Positions 1 through 8,349 of a stretch of DNA of 16,746 nucleotides are shown one piece after another (within the stretch, counting starts at the first letter, position 1; each line of letters begins with the position of its first letter). The position numbers and the translations under genes are program-made. The notes below the pieces were generated by a model. The model was not told the DNA's origin, made no database searches, and worked only from the letters and a program-made list of their open reading frames with translations. This stretch comes from Dysgonamonadaceae bacterium (lineage in GTDB: Bacteria; Bacteroidota; Bacteroidia; Bacteroidales; Azobacteroidaceae), in NCBI GenBank assembly GCA_031284225.1, contig JAITAH010000028.1, forward strand, positions 1 to 16,746, read 5' to 3'.

Positions 1-459
1 GATCGTCAAGGGATTTGTCCGGAAGGATGGGTAATTCCCAGTGACTATGACCTGAATCAGTTGGAAGAAGAGATTGCTACTCATCCGGAACTTTACTCTT
101 CTCAAACAGAACCACATGAATGGCAGTCAAGGTATGAAATCATTGTCAACTGGCGTCCGGGTACAGGAAGTCCAACTGCCGATTGGTGGGGTCGCTCGAT
201 GAAAAGTTCTACGTCGGTTAATAGTATAGACCCACAGGGTCTAAGTTATACCGACGGCACCGGCTTCAATGCGTTGTTAGTAGGCTTCCTCGGCACCGGA
301 GCTGCTTCCGATTACGGCACGTACTCTTACTGCTGGTCCAGTAGCGCCGATAGCGCTACAGCCGCATGGCGCCGGTATCTGATTAACAATGCCTCTGGCG
401 TAAATCGCTCTCCTATTAGTAAGTACCACTCATTTCCCGTCAGGTGTAAAAAAATATGA
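1..459 (+). CDS. FISUMP-domain surface protein, C-terminal part (5' end outside window)
   Basis: The reading frame is open from the first base of the window and ends with TGA at 457-459, giving the last 152 residues of a longer protein. Near the start it reads GICPEGWVIPSDYDLNQLEE, and it ends SFPVRCKKI. The 'CPxGWxIPSxxD' opening, the 'GFNALLVGF' and 'YCWSSSADSATAAWRRYL' stretches, and the final 'FPVRC' are hallmarks of the Fibrobacter succinogenes major paralogous domain (FISUMP, Fib_succ_major). These domains are common in exported Bacteroidetes and Fibrobacteres proteins, often lipoproteins, and their role is not known. The signal sequence and any N-terminal repeats lie upstream of the window. 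The gene converges on the B12 operon and ends at a shared terminator, and nothing suggests a functional link to it. Confidence 0.85.
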   Translation, partial: DRQGICPEGWVIPSDYDLNQLEEEIATHPELYSSQTEPHEWQSRYEIIVNWRPGTGSPTADWWGRSMKSSTSVNSIDPQGLSYTDGTGFNALLVGFLGTGAASDYGTYSYCWSSSADSATAAWRRYLINNASGVNRSPISKYHSFPVRCKKI

Positions 460-494
460 CCCTGTGATTATTTAACAATTCTCGAACTCAAATT

Positions 495-527
495 AAAAAG
501 TGCGCCTGATTCCGGGCGCACTTTTTT
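495..527. terminator. Bidirectional intrinsic terminator between convergent genes
   Basis: GTGCGCC (500-506) pairs with GGCGCAC (515-521) around an 8-nt loop. The stem has an A-run on the left (495-499) and a T-run on the right (522-527), so a U-tract follows it on either strand. It lies 36 bp after the FISUMP stop and 25 bp after the end of the 1792-aa gene on the minus strand. It therefore probably ends both transcripts and marks the end of the B12 operon. Confidence 0.85.
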
Positions 528-551
528 AGGATGAGATATTAAACAGTAATC

Positions 552-3500
552 TTACTTCACAATCTTCACAGCACTTCCGCCGGTATTTAGTATATAAACG
601 CCTTTCGGCAGTGCAGAAGTAATAATGCGATTGTTGCCGTTTTTCAGATTTGCCGTCAAAACAGTTTTACCCGACAAATCGAAAATTTCTGCCGTTCCGC
701 TTTCCGTTGCGTTGATAATGATGTAATCGACAAACGGATTGGGATAAACGCGGATTTCCTGTGTATTCACGCCGGTTATGCCTGTCGGAATGTCGGATGT
801 AATCGTAAGCGTTTTATCCACCGTTTTGCCATTGGAATTAAAGCGGACAACGATATCGCTTTCACCTTTGGTTTTGAGCGTAATCAACAAATTGTCGTTC
901 GCTATCGCCGCCGATAATACATCTTCATTAGATACGGATACTATCGTTTTCACAATAGCGGCCTCCATATTGTCGGCGTCGGTAATCTTGTCGCCGAGAT
1001 AGATAGTAGAATCCGCCGTAACAGTGAAATCTGCCAAAGCTTCAAACACGACCGGAGCGGCATTGTCGGGGAAAACGGGGATGGATGGAAACCAATAATT
1101 CTCACTCATCGGATATTCGGCAACTACGGTTTTAGACGCCGGATTAATCGTCACTACACGATATTCTGTTGAGCCGAAACTACGGAATAGAGAAGCGTAA
1201 ATATGATTCGTAACCGGATCGATGCGGAAACCTGCACCGTAAAAACCCCAGCCGCCATCGTCGTAATTCTCCAAATTGTACACTTCTTCGGCTTGCGCAG
1301 CGTCGATATTATAAGCGTAAATTTTGGTGGAGCTGAACCAACCGCCATCATTCTTCCAGAAAATTGTATTTTCCTGTTTGCTCGAACAAAAACCGTCCGC
1401 CGTCCACGCATACCACGAGTTGGGAACGCCATAACCGGCAGGCAACGCCACGCGCGTTGTATCCAGAGTATAGGGATCGAGTTTGAGCAAATAATCCTGT
1501 ACGCTGCCGCTGCCGCTCACATCATTGGCAACGCTGCACCAGATATTGCCGTCTTTCGACAATACGATAGAACCGAAACCGCGCTGATTAGCGCCGTCCA
1601 GAGGAGCGCCGATAACCGTTTCTACTTCGTCTGTTTCGGGATTGATAACCACTATGCCTGTTTTTTGATTAACAGCAAACACGCGGCCGCCCACGCGGAG
1701 CATGGTGCCAATTTGCGCCGAATACAAGTCGCCCGAAGCGCTGCCTGTTCCCTCAATTTGTGCGCCTATTTCCATTGCACCGGCGTCGTAAACGTAAATG
1801 CCGTTGCTGGTGCCGATGTAGCCTTTGTGTTCATCAACACCGAGAAAAGCGCGTCCGTCAGCAACGGATTGTCCGTTGTTGTCGGTAGCGATATTGGCAA
1901 ATTCTTTCAGCGATTTCATCGTTTTGGCGTCAACGACTGCCAAGCGGCTGCCTTCAATGCTTGCACCCGGATCTTTCGACTGTTTGGATGTAATATACAA
2001 TTTGTCGCCGTAAACGGCAGCATAGGGCGAAGTGCAGCCCAATTCCTTACCCGGATTTTCCCGCTGATATACGCGGTAAGCCCAAATTCCGTTGTTGGTC
2101 AGGAAGTTGATGGTGCTGTTGTTGTGTCCAAACCAGTCTTCATTGACAAAAAACACCCCTTGTGTATAATCCAAAGTATCCACCGCAACCGTGCAGGATT
2201 GTTCCGCTCCGCCGTCTTTGGCATAAGCGGTAACGGTCGCAGTGCCTTTGCCTAAGGCTTTTACCAAGCCATTGGCGTTTACATCCAATACAGCGTAGTC
2301 GCTTGAAGTCCACGTAAGGCGCTTATTGGTGGTATTGGCGGGTAAAACAGTCGGAGTAAGCGTCCAACTGTCGCCTATCAATGCTGTTTTTTCCGTATCG
2401 CTCAATAGAAGGCTTTGAGCAATTTGGTTGTTGACCGTAACATCGCAGGTATCTTTGAGTGTTGTAAGCTCCGCGCTTGCGGCAATAATTTTCGCTGTAC
2501 CCGCTTTCAATGCTGTAACATTTCCGCCGACGTCAACCGAAGCCACTGCCGGATCGGTCGAAGTCCAAGTCACATTGGGATTAGCGCCTTCCGGCGAAAC
2601 GCTTGTAGTCAGAGCAACCACATCGCCTACAATCATCGTTTGACTTATTTCGTTTAGTGTAACCGCTGTAATAGCCGGCGTGATATGAACGAGCAAACTG
2701 TCTTTGAATCCGCCGTCGTTGGTGGTGTAATAAACCCAACTGTCGCCCACTGCGTGGGGTTTCAGATATTGCATCGTTGCGGAATAAAGCCTTACCACCG
2801 ATGAATCCATTTTCAAGGTAACTGTTTTATTTGTTGCATTGGCAGGATAAACCTCGTAAGGCGGCATCCAAAGGGAAGTAGTAACCGGCTTCCACACTTC
2901 TTTCGGCGGAGTAACCGCAATACCGGTAACGTGAATGGAATCCACCGTAACTTGTATGCTGTCTTTGAACGTGCCGTTGGTTTCAGCATAAATCTTTACC
3001 GTACCTTGCTTTAATCCCCTGATATAGCCTTCCGTACCCGAAGCGCTTGCTGTTGCTACGGTTGCATCGGAACTTGTCCATGTGATTTTTTTATCGCTGG
3101 CCTCGCTTGGCGTAAAAGAAGTTGTTGCATAGAAGTATTGATTAGGGCCTATCAAAGTGTCGTTTGAAGTAATCGCAAAATCGGTAAGCGGAATAAAATC
3201 AACCTTTATCAATGCCGAATCCTGCAATGCCGCGTCGTCTTGCGATTGGGCAACAACCCATGTTTCGCCGGCGGCGACAGCCGTTACTGTTCCCGCTGTA
3301 TTAACGGTTGCAATAGCCGTATTGCGCGACGTCCATGTGATTTTTGTATTGCTTGAACCTTCGGGCAAAAACGTACCTTTCAGGGCGAAGGTATTCGGAA
3401 CAGTCAAATCTACCGTTTCGACATTCAGTTCCAATGCAGTTGCAGGATTAAAAACTACCGTAACTTCGCAGGAATCCACAAAATTGCCGTCGCTTGATTT

Positions 3501-5930
3501 AGCGCGAAGTTTAGTCGTACCTGCAATGGAACCGGTAAGAACACACATCACTTGCGGCGAGGAATATTGAGTGCGGGAAAATAGATTTGCCGGATCATCT
3601 GTCGTCCAAGTAATTCCTCTATTGCTTGCATCTGCCGGCGAAAAGTTTACTATGATAGTATCTTTTTGATTGATAAGAATCGTTGTGTTCTTTTTATTGA
3701 AAGAAATACCTGTCAGCGGCTCGTTTACAACCGTTAGCTTACAGGTATCCGTAAAATTACCCTCCGCAGACTTTGCATAAATCTTGGTTTCTCCTTCGTT
3801 TCTTGCGGAAATAGCGCCCGTCGTGGCATTTACGGTAGCAACCGTAGTATTAGTTGATCCCCAAGTAACGATTTTGTTCGTTGCATTGGCGGGATTGAAA
3901 ACAACGTCCAACGTATCAACGCCGTTTTTCTTCATTGTCAATTCCTTTTGAACAAGTGAAATGCCTTCCAATGCTCTGGTTACGGCAATGTCGATGTTCT
4001 TTTTGCTGACTGTTCCGTTGGATGTGGCAAGGAACGTAAGTTTGGCGTTTCCGCTCTGACCGGCCTGCGGCGTAATAGTCAATTTGTTATCGGCAACGGC
4101 GGCAGTAACCAAATCCGTATTGTCGGACGAAACTGTGCTTGTGATATTGTATGCCACATTGTCGGCGTCCGTGAGTTGTCCGTCCAGCGGAACAATTGTT
4201 GGCGCAGCGTTCAAAGCAAAAGTGTAGGAACCCGGTAAATCAATTTTTGCCGCTTTGTCGGGGTAAGTAATATGTTCAACGCTTCCGTTCAAGGCCGGCG
4301 TAAAAGTACTCAACACGTCGCCGGTAGCGGTATCCACCAGATAGATTTTGTTGCTAACCGTCGAACCTGTTGTTTTATCAGCCGAAACGGTCAGTTGATT
4401 TACCTGATAATTCAAACTGACGGCTGCCTTTGAGAACGCCAATCCTTTTTCATCCGGTAAGGAAAAGAAAGGCGATTCGATCGAGGCCGGCTGTCCGATT
4501 TTATATTGAAAAACATTCGTTGGATTGGACTGAAATCCGGTATTTGCCCAATACAGGACATCTTTACCGGCATCGGCAAAAAACAGTTTTGCATTCCAAT
4601 CGTTCCAGTCCGAAGAAAAAGCTGCATTGGCGGGCAATGTGATGCTCCATGTTTCCAGCGTTTCGGGATTGATTCTCGACAAAAGCGTTCCCGCTCCCGC
4701 CCAGACTGTTCCGTCCATGCTTTGCGTCAAAAACAAATAATTGCCTGTGAGCGTTTTTTTTACCGTATTGTTTCCGGTATTTATCACAACGAGGCCTTTG
4801 TTTTTTTGTACGGCAAAAACGAAGCCTTTTGAATACAACATGGCTCCTGTTTCTGCATTTGTGTTGGCGATTACGGTTCCAAGTGCAGGCGTTTCGCCGA
4901 GAGTGACGGGAAATATACCGTTGCTTGTTCCGAGATAGCCTGTTTGTTCATTAACGCCTACAAACGATCGTCCGCCGCTAATGTCAATTTCGGCTTTCTT
5001 AACGACTTTCAACGCGTCGGCAACGAGCAAGTGCGCATCGGAAACGATGTACATATTTGCCCCAAAAAGCGTAGCGCTGTAAGCATTGGCGTCAAGCGAC
5101 AAAGATGGATTTTCCGTGCCGTATATATCGTAAGTCAAATTTCCTTTTTTGTCCAAAACGCTCAAAAGACTGCTGGTAGCGCCGTTGGACAACAGGAATG
5201 TTCCGGTATTATAACCGGGCGCGGGTGCGCCCGCCAACGGTTTCCATGTGTAATTACTCATACCGAGCGCAAAATTCCAGCCGTCCCAACAGCCGTCGGT
5301 TAATCTGCGGCCTGATGCTCCAACGCCGCTGTAACCCCAACTTGCATTATCGTCAGCCTTTAACCAATAACTCCAATAACTGCTGTACCAGCCTGCACCC
5401 CAATAATCTTCCGGATCGCCGGCTTCATAATCATCGTAATCGTAAACAGGCGTGGGATGAGGAATCACGCCGTTATCGTCGGGCTGGATGACGACGCCTG
5501 TTTTTTTGTTTTTTACAAAAAAGATGCCGTCGCCATTCGCGTCGTAACCAACGCCTGCAATAGCTGAACCATAGCCGGAAGTGGTCGCGTCCGCCATTAC
5601 ATGAAATTTTGGGTCGGCTTTACATACGTCGAACAAAATATCTACGCCGTATTTATCGCCGTCCCATTGATAACCCCACACCATCGCATTGGTTTCACGT
5701 GGGTCGTTCCATTGCACAGCCAATGCCGCACGTTTACTGCCGTCGCCTGCCCAAAGGATAATGTCGTCGAAAGTAAAGTTATCGCTTCTCAACGACTGCG
5801 ATTGTTTGAGCGTCGTTGGCTGCTGTTCGATGTCGGGGCGAGGAAATCCCTGCACTTTGAAGACATCGCTTTGGGCGAAAAGCCCTGCGCTGAAAAATAG
5901 CGCAATGAGAAAAAAACTGATTTTTTTCAT
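552..5930 (-). CDS. Giant T9SS-secreted surface protein: Trp-rich domain, two DUF5074-like propellers, seven Big_2 repeats
   Basis: The protein has 1792 residues. A Sec signal peptide (residues 1-20, ending GLFAQ) leads to these parts in order. Residues ~52-240 are a Trp-rich domain with an EF-hand-like DANGDG loop at 130-135. Residues ~243-570 are a DUF5074-like beta-propeller, and ~574-652 a small cadherin-like beta module. Residues ~653-1252 hold seven Big_2-type Ig-like repeats of about 86 aa, most with 'TW(T/G)S' and a closing 'C-x-V-T-V'. Residues ~1254-1620 are a second propeller opening with FFVNEDWFGHNNSTINF, and ~1623-1715 a second copy of the beta module. Residues ~1728-1792 are a T9SS type A sorting domain (VYPNPF, EIFDLSGKTV, LPKGVYIL, KIVK). 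The gene is last in the riboswitch-led operon, 18 bp after its neighbour. Its exact role is unknown. Co-transcription with btuB and btuG, and propellers related to BtuG, suggest surface capture or display of cobalamin. Domain assignments are by eye. Confidence 0.85.
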   Translation of the reverse strand: MKKISFFLIALFFSAGLFAQSDVFKVQGFPRPDIEQQPTTLKQSQSLRSDNFTFDDIILWAGDGSKRAALAVQWNDPRETNAMVWGYQWDGDKYGVDILFDVCKADPKFHVMADATTSGYGSAIAGVGYDANGDGIFFVKNKKTGVVIQPDDNGVIPHPTPVYDYDDYEAGDPEDYWGAGWYSSYWSYWLKADDNASWGYSGVGASGRRLTDGCWDGWNFALGMSNYTWKPLAGAPAPGYNTGTFLLSNGATSSLLSVLDKKGNLTYDIYGTENPSLSLDANAYSATLFGANMYIVSDAHLLVADALKVVKKAEIDISGGRSFVGVNEQTGYLGTSNGIFPVTLGETPALGTVIANTNAETGAMLYSKGFVFAVQKNKGLVVINTGNNTVKKTLTGNYLFLTQSMDGTVWAGAGTLLSRINPETLETWSITLPANAAFSSDWNDWNAKLFFADAGKDVLYWANTGFQSNPTNVFQYKIGQPASIESPFFSLPDEKGLAFSKAAVSLNYQVNQLTVSADKTTGSTVSNKIYLVDTATGDVLSTFTPALNGSVEHITYPDKAAKIDLPGSYTFALNAAPTIVPLDGQLTDADNVAYNITSTVSSDNTDLVTAAVADNKLTITPQAGQSGNAKLTFLATSNGTVSKKNIDIAVTRALEGISLVQKELTMKKNGVDTLDVVFNPANATNKIVTWGSTNTTVATVNATTGAISARNEGETKIYAKSAEGNFTDTCKLTVVNEPLTGISFNKKNTTILINQKDTIIVNFSPADASNRGITWTTDDPANLFSRTQYSSPQVMCVLTGSIAGTTKLRAKSSDGNFVDSCEVTVVFNPATALELNVETVDLTVPNTFALKGTFLPEGSSNTKITWTSRNTAIATVNTAGTVTAVAAGETWVVAQSQDDAALQDSALIKVDFIPLTDFAITSNDTLIGPNQYFYATTSFTPSEASDKKITWTSSDATVATASASGTEGYIRGLKQGTVKIYAETNGTFKDSIQVTVDSIHVTGIAVTPPKEVWKPVTTSLWMPPYEVYPANATNKTVTLKMDSSVVRLYSATMQYLKPHAVGDSWVYYTTNDGGFKDSLLVHITPAITAVTLNEISQTMIVGDVVALTTSVSPEGANPNVTWTSTDPAVASVDVGGNVTALKAGTAKIIAASAELTTLKDTCDVTVNNQIAQSLLLSDTEKTALIGDSWTLTPTVLPANTTNKRLTWTSSDYAVLDVNANGLVKALGKGTATVTAYAKDGGAEQSCTVAVDTLDYTQGVFFVNEDWFGHNNSTINFLTNNGIWAYRVYQRENPGKELGCTSPYAAVYGDKLYITSKQSKDPGASIEGSRLAVVDAKTMKSLKEFANIATDNNGQSVADGRAFLGVDEHKGYIGTSNGIYVYDAGAMEIGAQIEGTGSASGDLYSAQIGTMLRVGGRVFAVNQKTGIVVINPETDEVETVIGAPLDGANQRGFGSIVLSKDGNIWCSVANDVSGSGSVQDYLLKLDPYTLDTTRVALPAGYGVPNSWYAWTADGFCSSKQENTIFWKNDGGWFSSTKIYAYNIDAAQAEEVYNLENYDDGGWGFYGAGFRIDPVTNHIYASLFRSFGSTEYRVVTINPASKTVVAEYPMSENYWFPSIPVFPDNAAPVVFEALADFTVTADSTIYLGDKITDADNMEAAIVKTIVSVSNEDVLSAAIANDNLLITLKTKGESDIVVRFNSNGKTVDKTLTITSDIPTGITGVNTQEIRVYPNPFVDYIIINATESGTAEIFDLSGKTVLTANLKNGNNRIITSALPKGVYILNTGGSAVKIVK

Positions 5931-5948
5931 TTGAAATAAATATTAGAA

Positions 5949-7142
5949 TTACTGTTTTACGAATTTAATCGTTTGTTGATTGATTTTCAATAGATAAATA
6001 CCCGGTTGCAAGGGACAATCCATGTAGTTTGTGCCGCTTGAAAGAGTAAATGAAAGGACGCGGCTACCGGTCAGGTCGTAAACGGCGGCCGCTTGTTCTG
6101 TTTCCGATGTGATAATCATTTGCGCCTTTACGGGATTTTGCCGCAAAAGCGTTGCGTGCAACGCCCTCACATTCGGAATACTGTTATTAATATCAATATT
6201 CACATCGCCGCCGGTGAGGTGCAAATCTTCCGCGCCCATCACTTCTGTGGATGTTTCGCCGAGCCAACCGCAATACTGGTTAACGCCGGTATAAACTTTT
6301 ACGAAATGAATACCGGGCAGTTGCACAGGATTGCCCTCATTGTCCACCGCCCATTCGATACTCAAATTCGACTGTACATCTATGTTCGGATTATTATCCG
6401 CATAACCCCAATCATAAGCATATTGCACATAATAGGAGCCTGTGCCGCTTTCGTCCACATAGTTATTTGCAAGTTTAGTGCCTGAAAATGAGAGCGTTTC
6501 ACCGGCAATCCACTGTGGATAATACGGTTGGGTGTGATAAACGTTGCGATAAAGATAGCCGTTGCCGTAGCCGTTGCTTGTCCAGCGGATATAGGTTGTG
6601 TCGCTCAGATACCTGTATTCATTGTCGGGCGTTTTTACTTTGTTTTCGTCGGGTTTATAATAGGTAATTTCGTAATTATGAATGGTTTCAGGCTTGCGAT
6701 ATTCGCTGCCTGCCAATTCGTACCAAGTATCGTCAGGTTGCCCGTTGCCATTGGCGTCATACGAAACCATCACAATGCCCGGCTCGCAACTGCCGCCTTT
6801 GCATGAAGCGTTTTGATTCGGGTTACCTGTAGCCCAAAAGGCGTTACCGAGAATCTTAAAATCATATTTGCCCGGTGTATTTTGCACCAAATGATCGAAC
6901 CCGAACACTACATAACCGCCGTAACCGCCGAGCGTAATCATCTTCTGCGCGTTATCGGCAAGACATTCTCCGGCTTTGCGGATCATATCCGCCTTTGTGT
7001 CGCCCTCGTCATATTTCGGCAATTTATTGACAAACTGTCCGGGTGCAGGTTGAAAATCATACACCTTATTGATATACGGCGATTGTGCGTTGACGACCGG
7101 ACTTATTATACAACAGACTATTAAAAGAAGTTTTTTTATCAT
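5949..7142 (-). CDS. Secreted protein of uncharacterised Bacteroidetes surface family with T9SS sorting domain, in B12 operon
   Basis: The protein has 397 residues with a signal peptide (1-20, ending PVVNAQ). The body carries GGYVVFGFDH (73-83), a CKGGSC pair (114-119) that could form a disulfide or bind metal, EPGIVMVSYD, then DANGNGQPDD (129-138) followed by TWYELAGSEY. The Asp/Asn spacing of that loop resembles an EF-hand- or dockerin-type calcium site. DWGYADNNPN (244-253) and VKVYTGVNQYCGWLGETSTEV (281-301) look like conserved blocks of 'cell surface protein' families in Bacteroidales. Residues ~335-397 form a T9SS type A sorting domain (NPVKAQMII, AVYDLTGSRV, LQPGIYLLKI, KFVKQ). It starts 22 bp after btuG stops and ends 18 bp before the giant gene. 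Function is unproven. Its position suggests an accessory cobalamin-binding surface protein, comparable in role to the BtuH proteins of Bacteroides, but homology to BtuH cannot be shown here. Confidence 0.8.
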   Translation of the reverse strand: MIKKLLLIVCCIISPVVNAQSPYINKVYDFQPAPGQFVNKLPKYDEGDTKADMIRKAGECLADNAQKMITLGGYGGYVVFGFDHLVQNTPGKYDFKILGNAFWATGNPNQNASCKGGSCEPGIVMVSYDANGNGQPDDTWYELAGSEYRKPETIHNYEITYYKPDENKVKTPDNEYRYLSDTTYIRWTSNGYGNGYLYRNVYHTQPYYPQWIAGETLSFSGTKLANNYVDESGTGSYYVQYAYDWGYADNNPNIDVQSNLSIEWAVDNEGNPVQLPGIHFVKVYTGVNQYCGWLGETSTEVMGAEDLHLTGGDVNIDINNSIPNVRALHATLLRQNPVKAQMIITSETEQAAAVYDLTGSRVLSFTLSSGTNYMDCPLQPGIYLLKINQQTIKFVKQ

Positions 7143-7164
7143 ATCTCAATTTTGTTTAGTTAAA

Positions 7165-8349
7165 TCATTCGGACTTTTCTTTATACAACAATGCGAAATG
7201 CGCCGGAATATCGCCCGTCTGCACCGTCCATTTCTTTTTACCTTCTTTATCAAAACAGTACAATACGCCCGGATAGACATAATTGGCGGCGTCGGTAACA
7301 TAAATGTCTTTGTTTACCGGATTCACCTGAATGCCGTAGGGCATCGACATTTTTTTATCTTCGCCGTCGGTAATGAAGTTGCGGGTGACAATCTCTTTTT
7401 TTGCTACATCAACAATTCCGAAAGCAACGGTCCATTCATAAGTGACATAGCTCCACTGATTGCCGATGATGTAGAGCGAGTCGCCGTCGAGCGTGAATTC
7501 CGCTATGGGAATATCCAATGCGCCGCCGTAGGTATCCGTCTTGGTATCAATCCAAAACAGCCGCGAAGCAACATTGTAGTAATCGCCGCGCGAGCTAACC
7601 CACAAGTTGCCGTGTTTATCGGCTCGCAAGTGGTGCAAGTTGATTTCCACCGGAATGCGTTTGATTTCGGTGAACGAATTTATATCAATCACGGAAACCG
7701 TATTTTCGTAGTTCGGCACTATATATCCGCCGCTGTTGGCGACATAGATTTTGTCGTCCACAATTTCCAACTCGTCGGGCTGAAAACCGACCAGACACTG
7801 CGCCACCTCTTGTAAAGTCGCTGTATCCACTTTTGCTACATAGCCGATTTGTTTGTAGTCGGGATTGATTTCCACCGGTCCCGCATACGAAGTTACATAC
7901 GCATAGCCGTCTTTGAATTGAATGTAGCGGCAGTTTGGAATGTCAATCTGCCCAATGCGTTTGGCGGTGAATTTGTCCATCACTTCCACCTTGTTTGAAC
8001 AGTTAATCACGGCATAGAGCCGCGAGCCGTAAATTTGGAGGTCGTTGCCCACATCGCCCAATTCTTTGGGAACGGTGGGGTTGACGGTAGCATAAATATC
8101 GCGGTGATACTCGATTGTGTCTTTGGTAAAGTCCATATAATCGAGTGTGGACTTGTTGGTGCCCATATTCGCCTCGTTGAGCAGGTAAAAGCCAATTAAC
8201 TCCGACTTTACTATCAAACTGTCCTGCGGCGTAATGGGAATTATATCTTCGGGGACAAACTCATAGCCGTCGCGACAACTTGTGAATAGACATAAAGTCA
8301 GCAGCAGCTTTACTTGCAATTTGTGATTTGTAATTTGTAATTGTTTCAT
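7165..8349 (-). CDS. btuG: BtuG-type surface cobalamin-binding beta-propeller lipoprotein
   Basis: This is a 394-aa lipoprotein. The start chosen is the ATG at 8349: it gives MKQLQITNHKLQVK, a hydrophobic core and the lipobox LFTSC (lipidated Cys25), and it overlaps the btuB stop by 4 bp. An in-frame upstream ATG at 8400 would bury the signal peptide. The mature part is a seven-bladed-type propeller with blocks familiar from Bacteroides BtuG: NDLQIYGSRLYAVIN, IPNCRYIQFKDGYAYVTSYAGP, YVANSGGYIVPNY, TVSVIDINSFTEIKRI, WVSSRGDYY, MPYGIQVNP, VYPGVLYCFDKEGKKKW and the terminal TGDIPAHFA. In gut Bacteroides, BtuG sits on the extracellular face of BtuB, binds vitamin B12 with femtomolar affinity and passes it to the transporter. 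Order and riboswitch control here fit that role. Its leader is partly coded by a heptamer repeat. Confidence 0.9.
   Translation of the reverse strand: MKQLQITNHKLQVKLLLTLCLFTSCRDGYEFVPEDIIPITPQDSLIVKSELIGFYLLNEANMGTNKSTLDYMDFTKDTIEYHRDIYATVNPTVPKELGDVGNDLQIYGSRLYAVINCSNKVEVMDKFTAKRIGQIDIPNCRYIQFKDGYAYVTSYAGPVEINPDYKQIGYVAKVDTATLQEVAQCLVGFQPDELEIVDDKIYVANSGGYIVPNYENTVSVIDINSFTEIKRIPVEINLHHLRADKHGNLWVSSRGDYYNVASRLFWIDTKTDTYGGALDIPIAEFTLDGDSLYIIGNQWSYVTYEWTVAFGIVDVAKKEIVTRNFITDGEDKKMSMPYGIQVNPVNKDIYVTDAANYVYPGVLYCFDKEGKKKWTVQTGDIPAHFALLYKEKSE
8319..8342 (-). repeat. Heptamer tandem repeat inside the btuG signal-peptide coding region
   Basis: Three consecutive 7-nt units ATTTGT(G/A) lie at 8319-8339 on the plus strand, with a partial unit after them. 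On the coding strand they read as TACAAAT/CACAAAT. They encode the LQITNHKLQ portion of the BtuG leader. Similar short ATTACAAATT-like repeats occur scattered in Bacteroidetes genomes, to my knowledge. The array is short, so chance low complexity is possible. Confidence 0.55.

Noticed and set aside
61..63. TTG as start of the FISUMP gene
   Set aside because: The conserved CPEGWVIPSD block lies upstream of it in the same frame, so the true start is before the window.
1203..2255. 350-codon open frame on the plus strand opposite the giant gene
   Set aside because: It lies wholly inside the well-supported minus-strand coding region. Its translation is rich in Cys, His and Ile without any domain pattern, and no promoter or start context is visible. 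It is an antisense shadow.
1251..3980. DNA-level tandem repeat in the Ig-like repeat region
   Set aside because: The seven repeats are similar in protein pattern but diverged in DNA. I see no near-identical tandem copies, so this is an old domain expansion and not a recent repeat array.
7069..7815. 248-codon open frame on the plus strand across the btuG / 397-aa gene junction
   Set aside because: It is antisense to two clear coding regions and its translation has no recognisable motif. A shadow frame.
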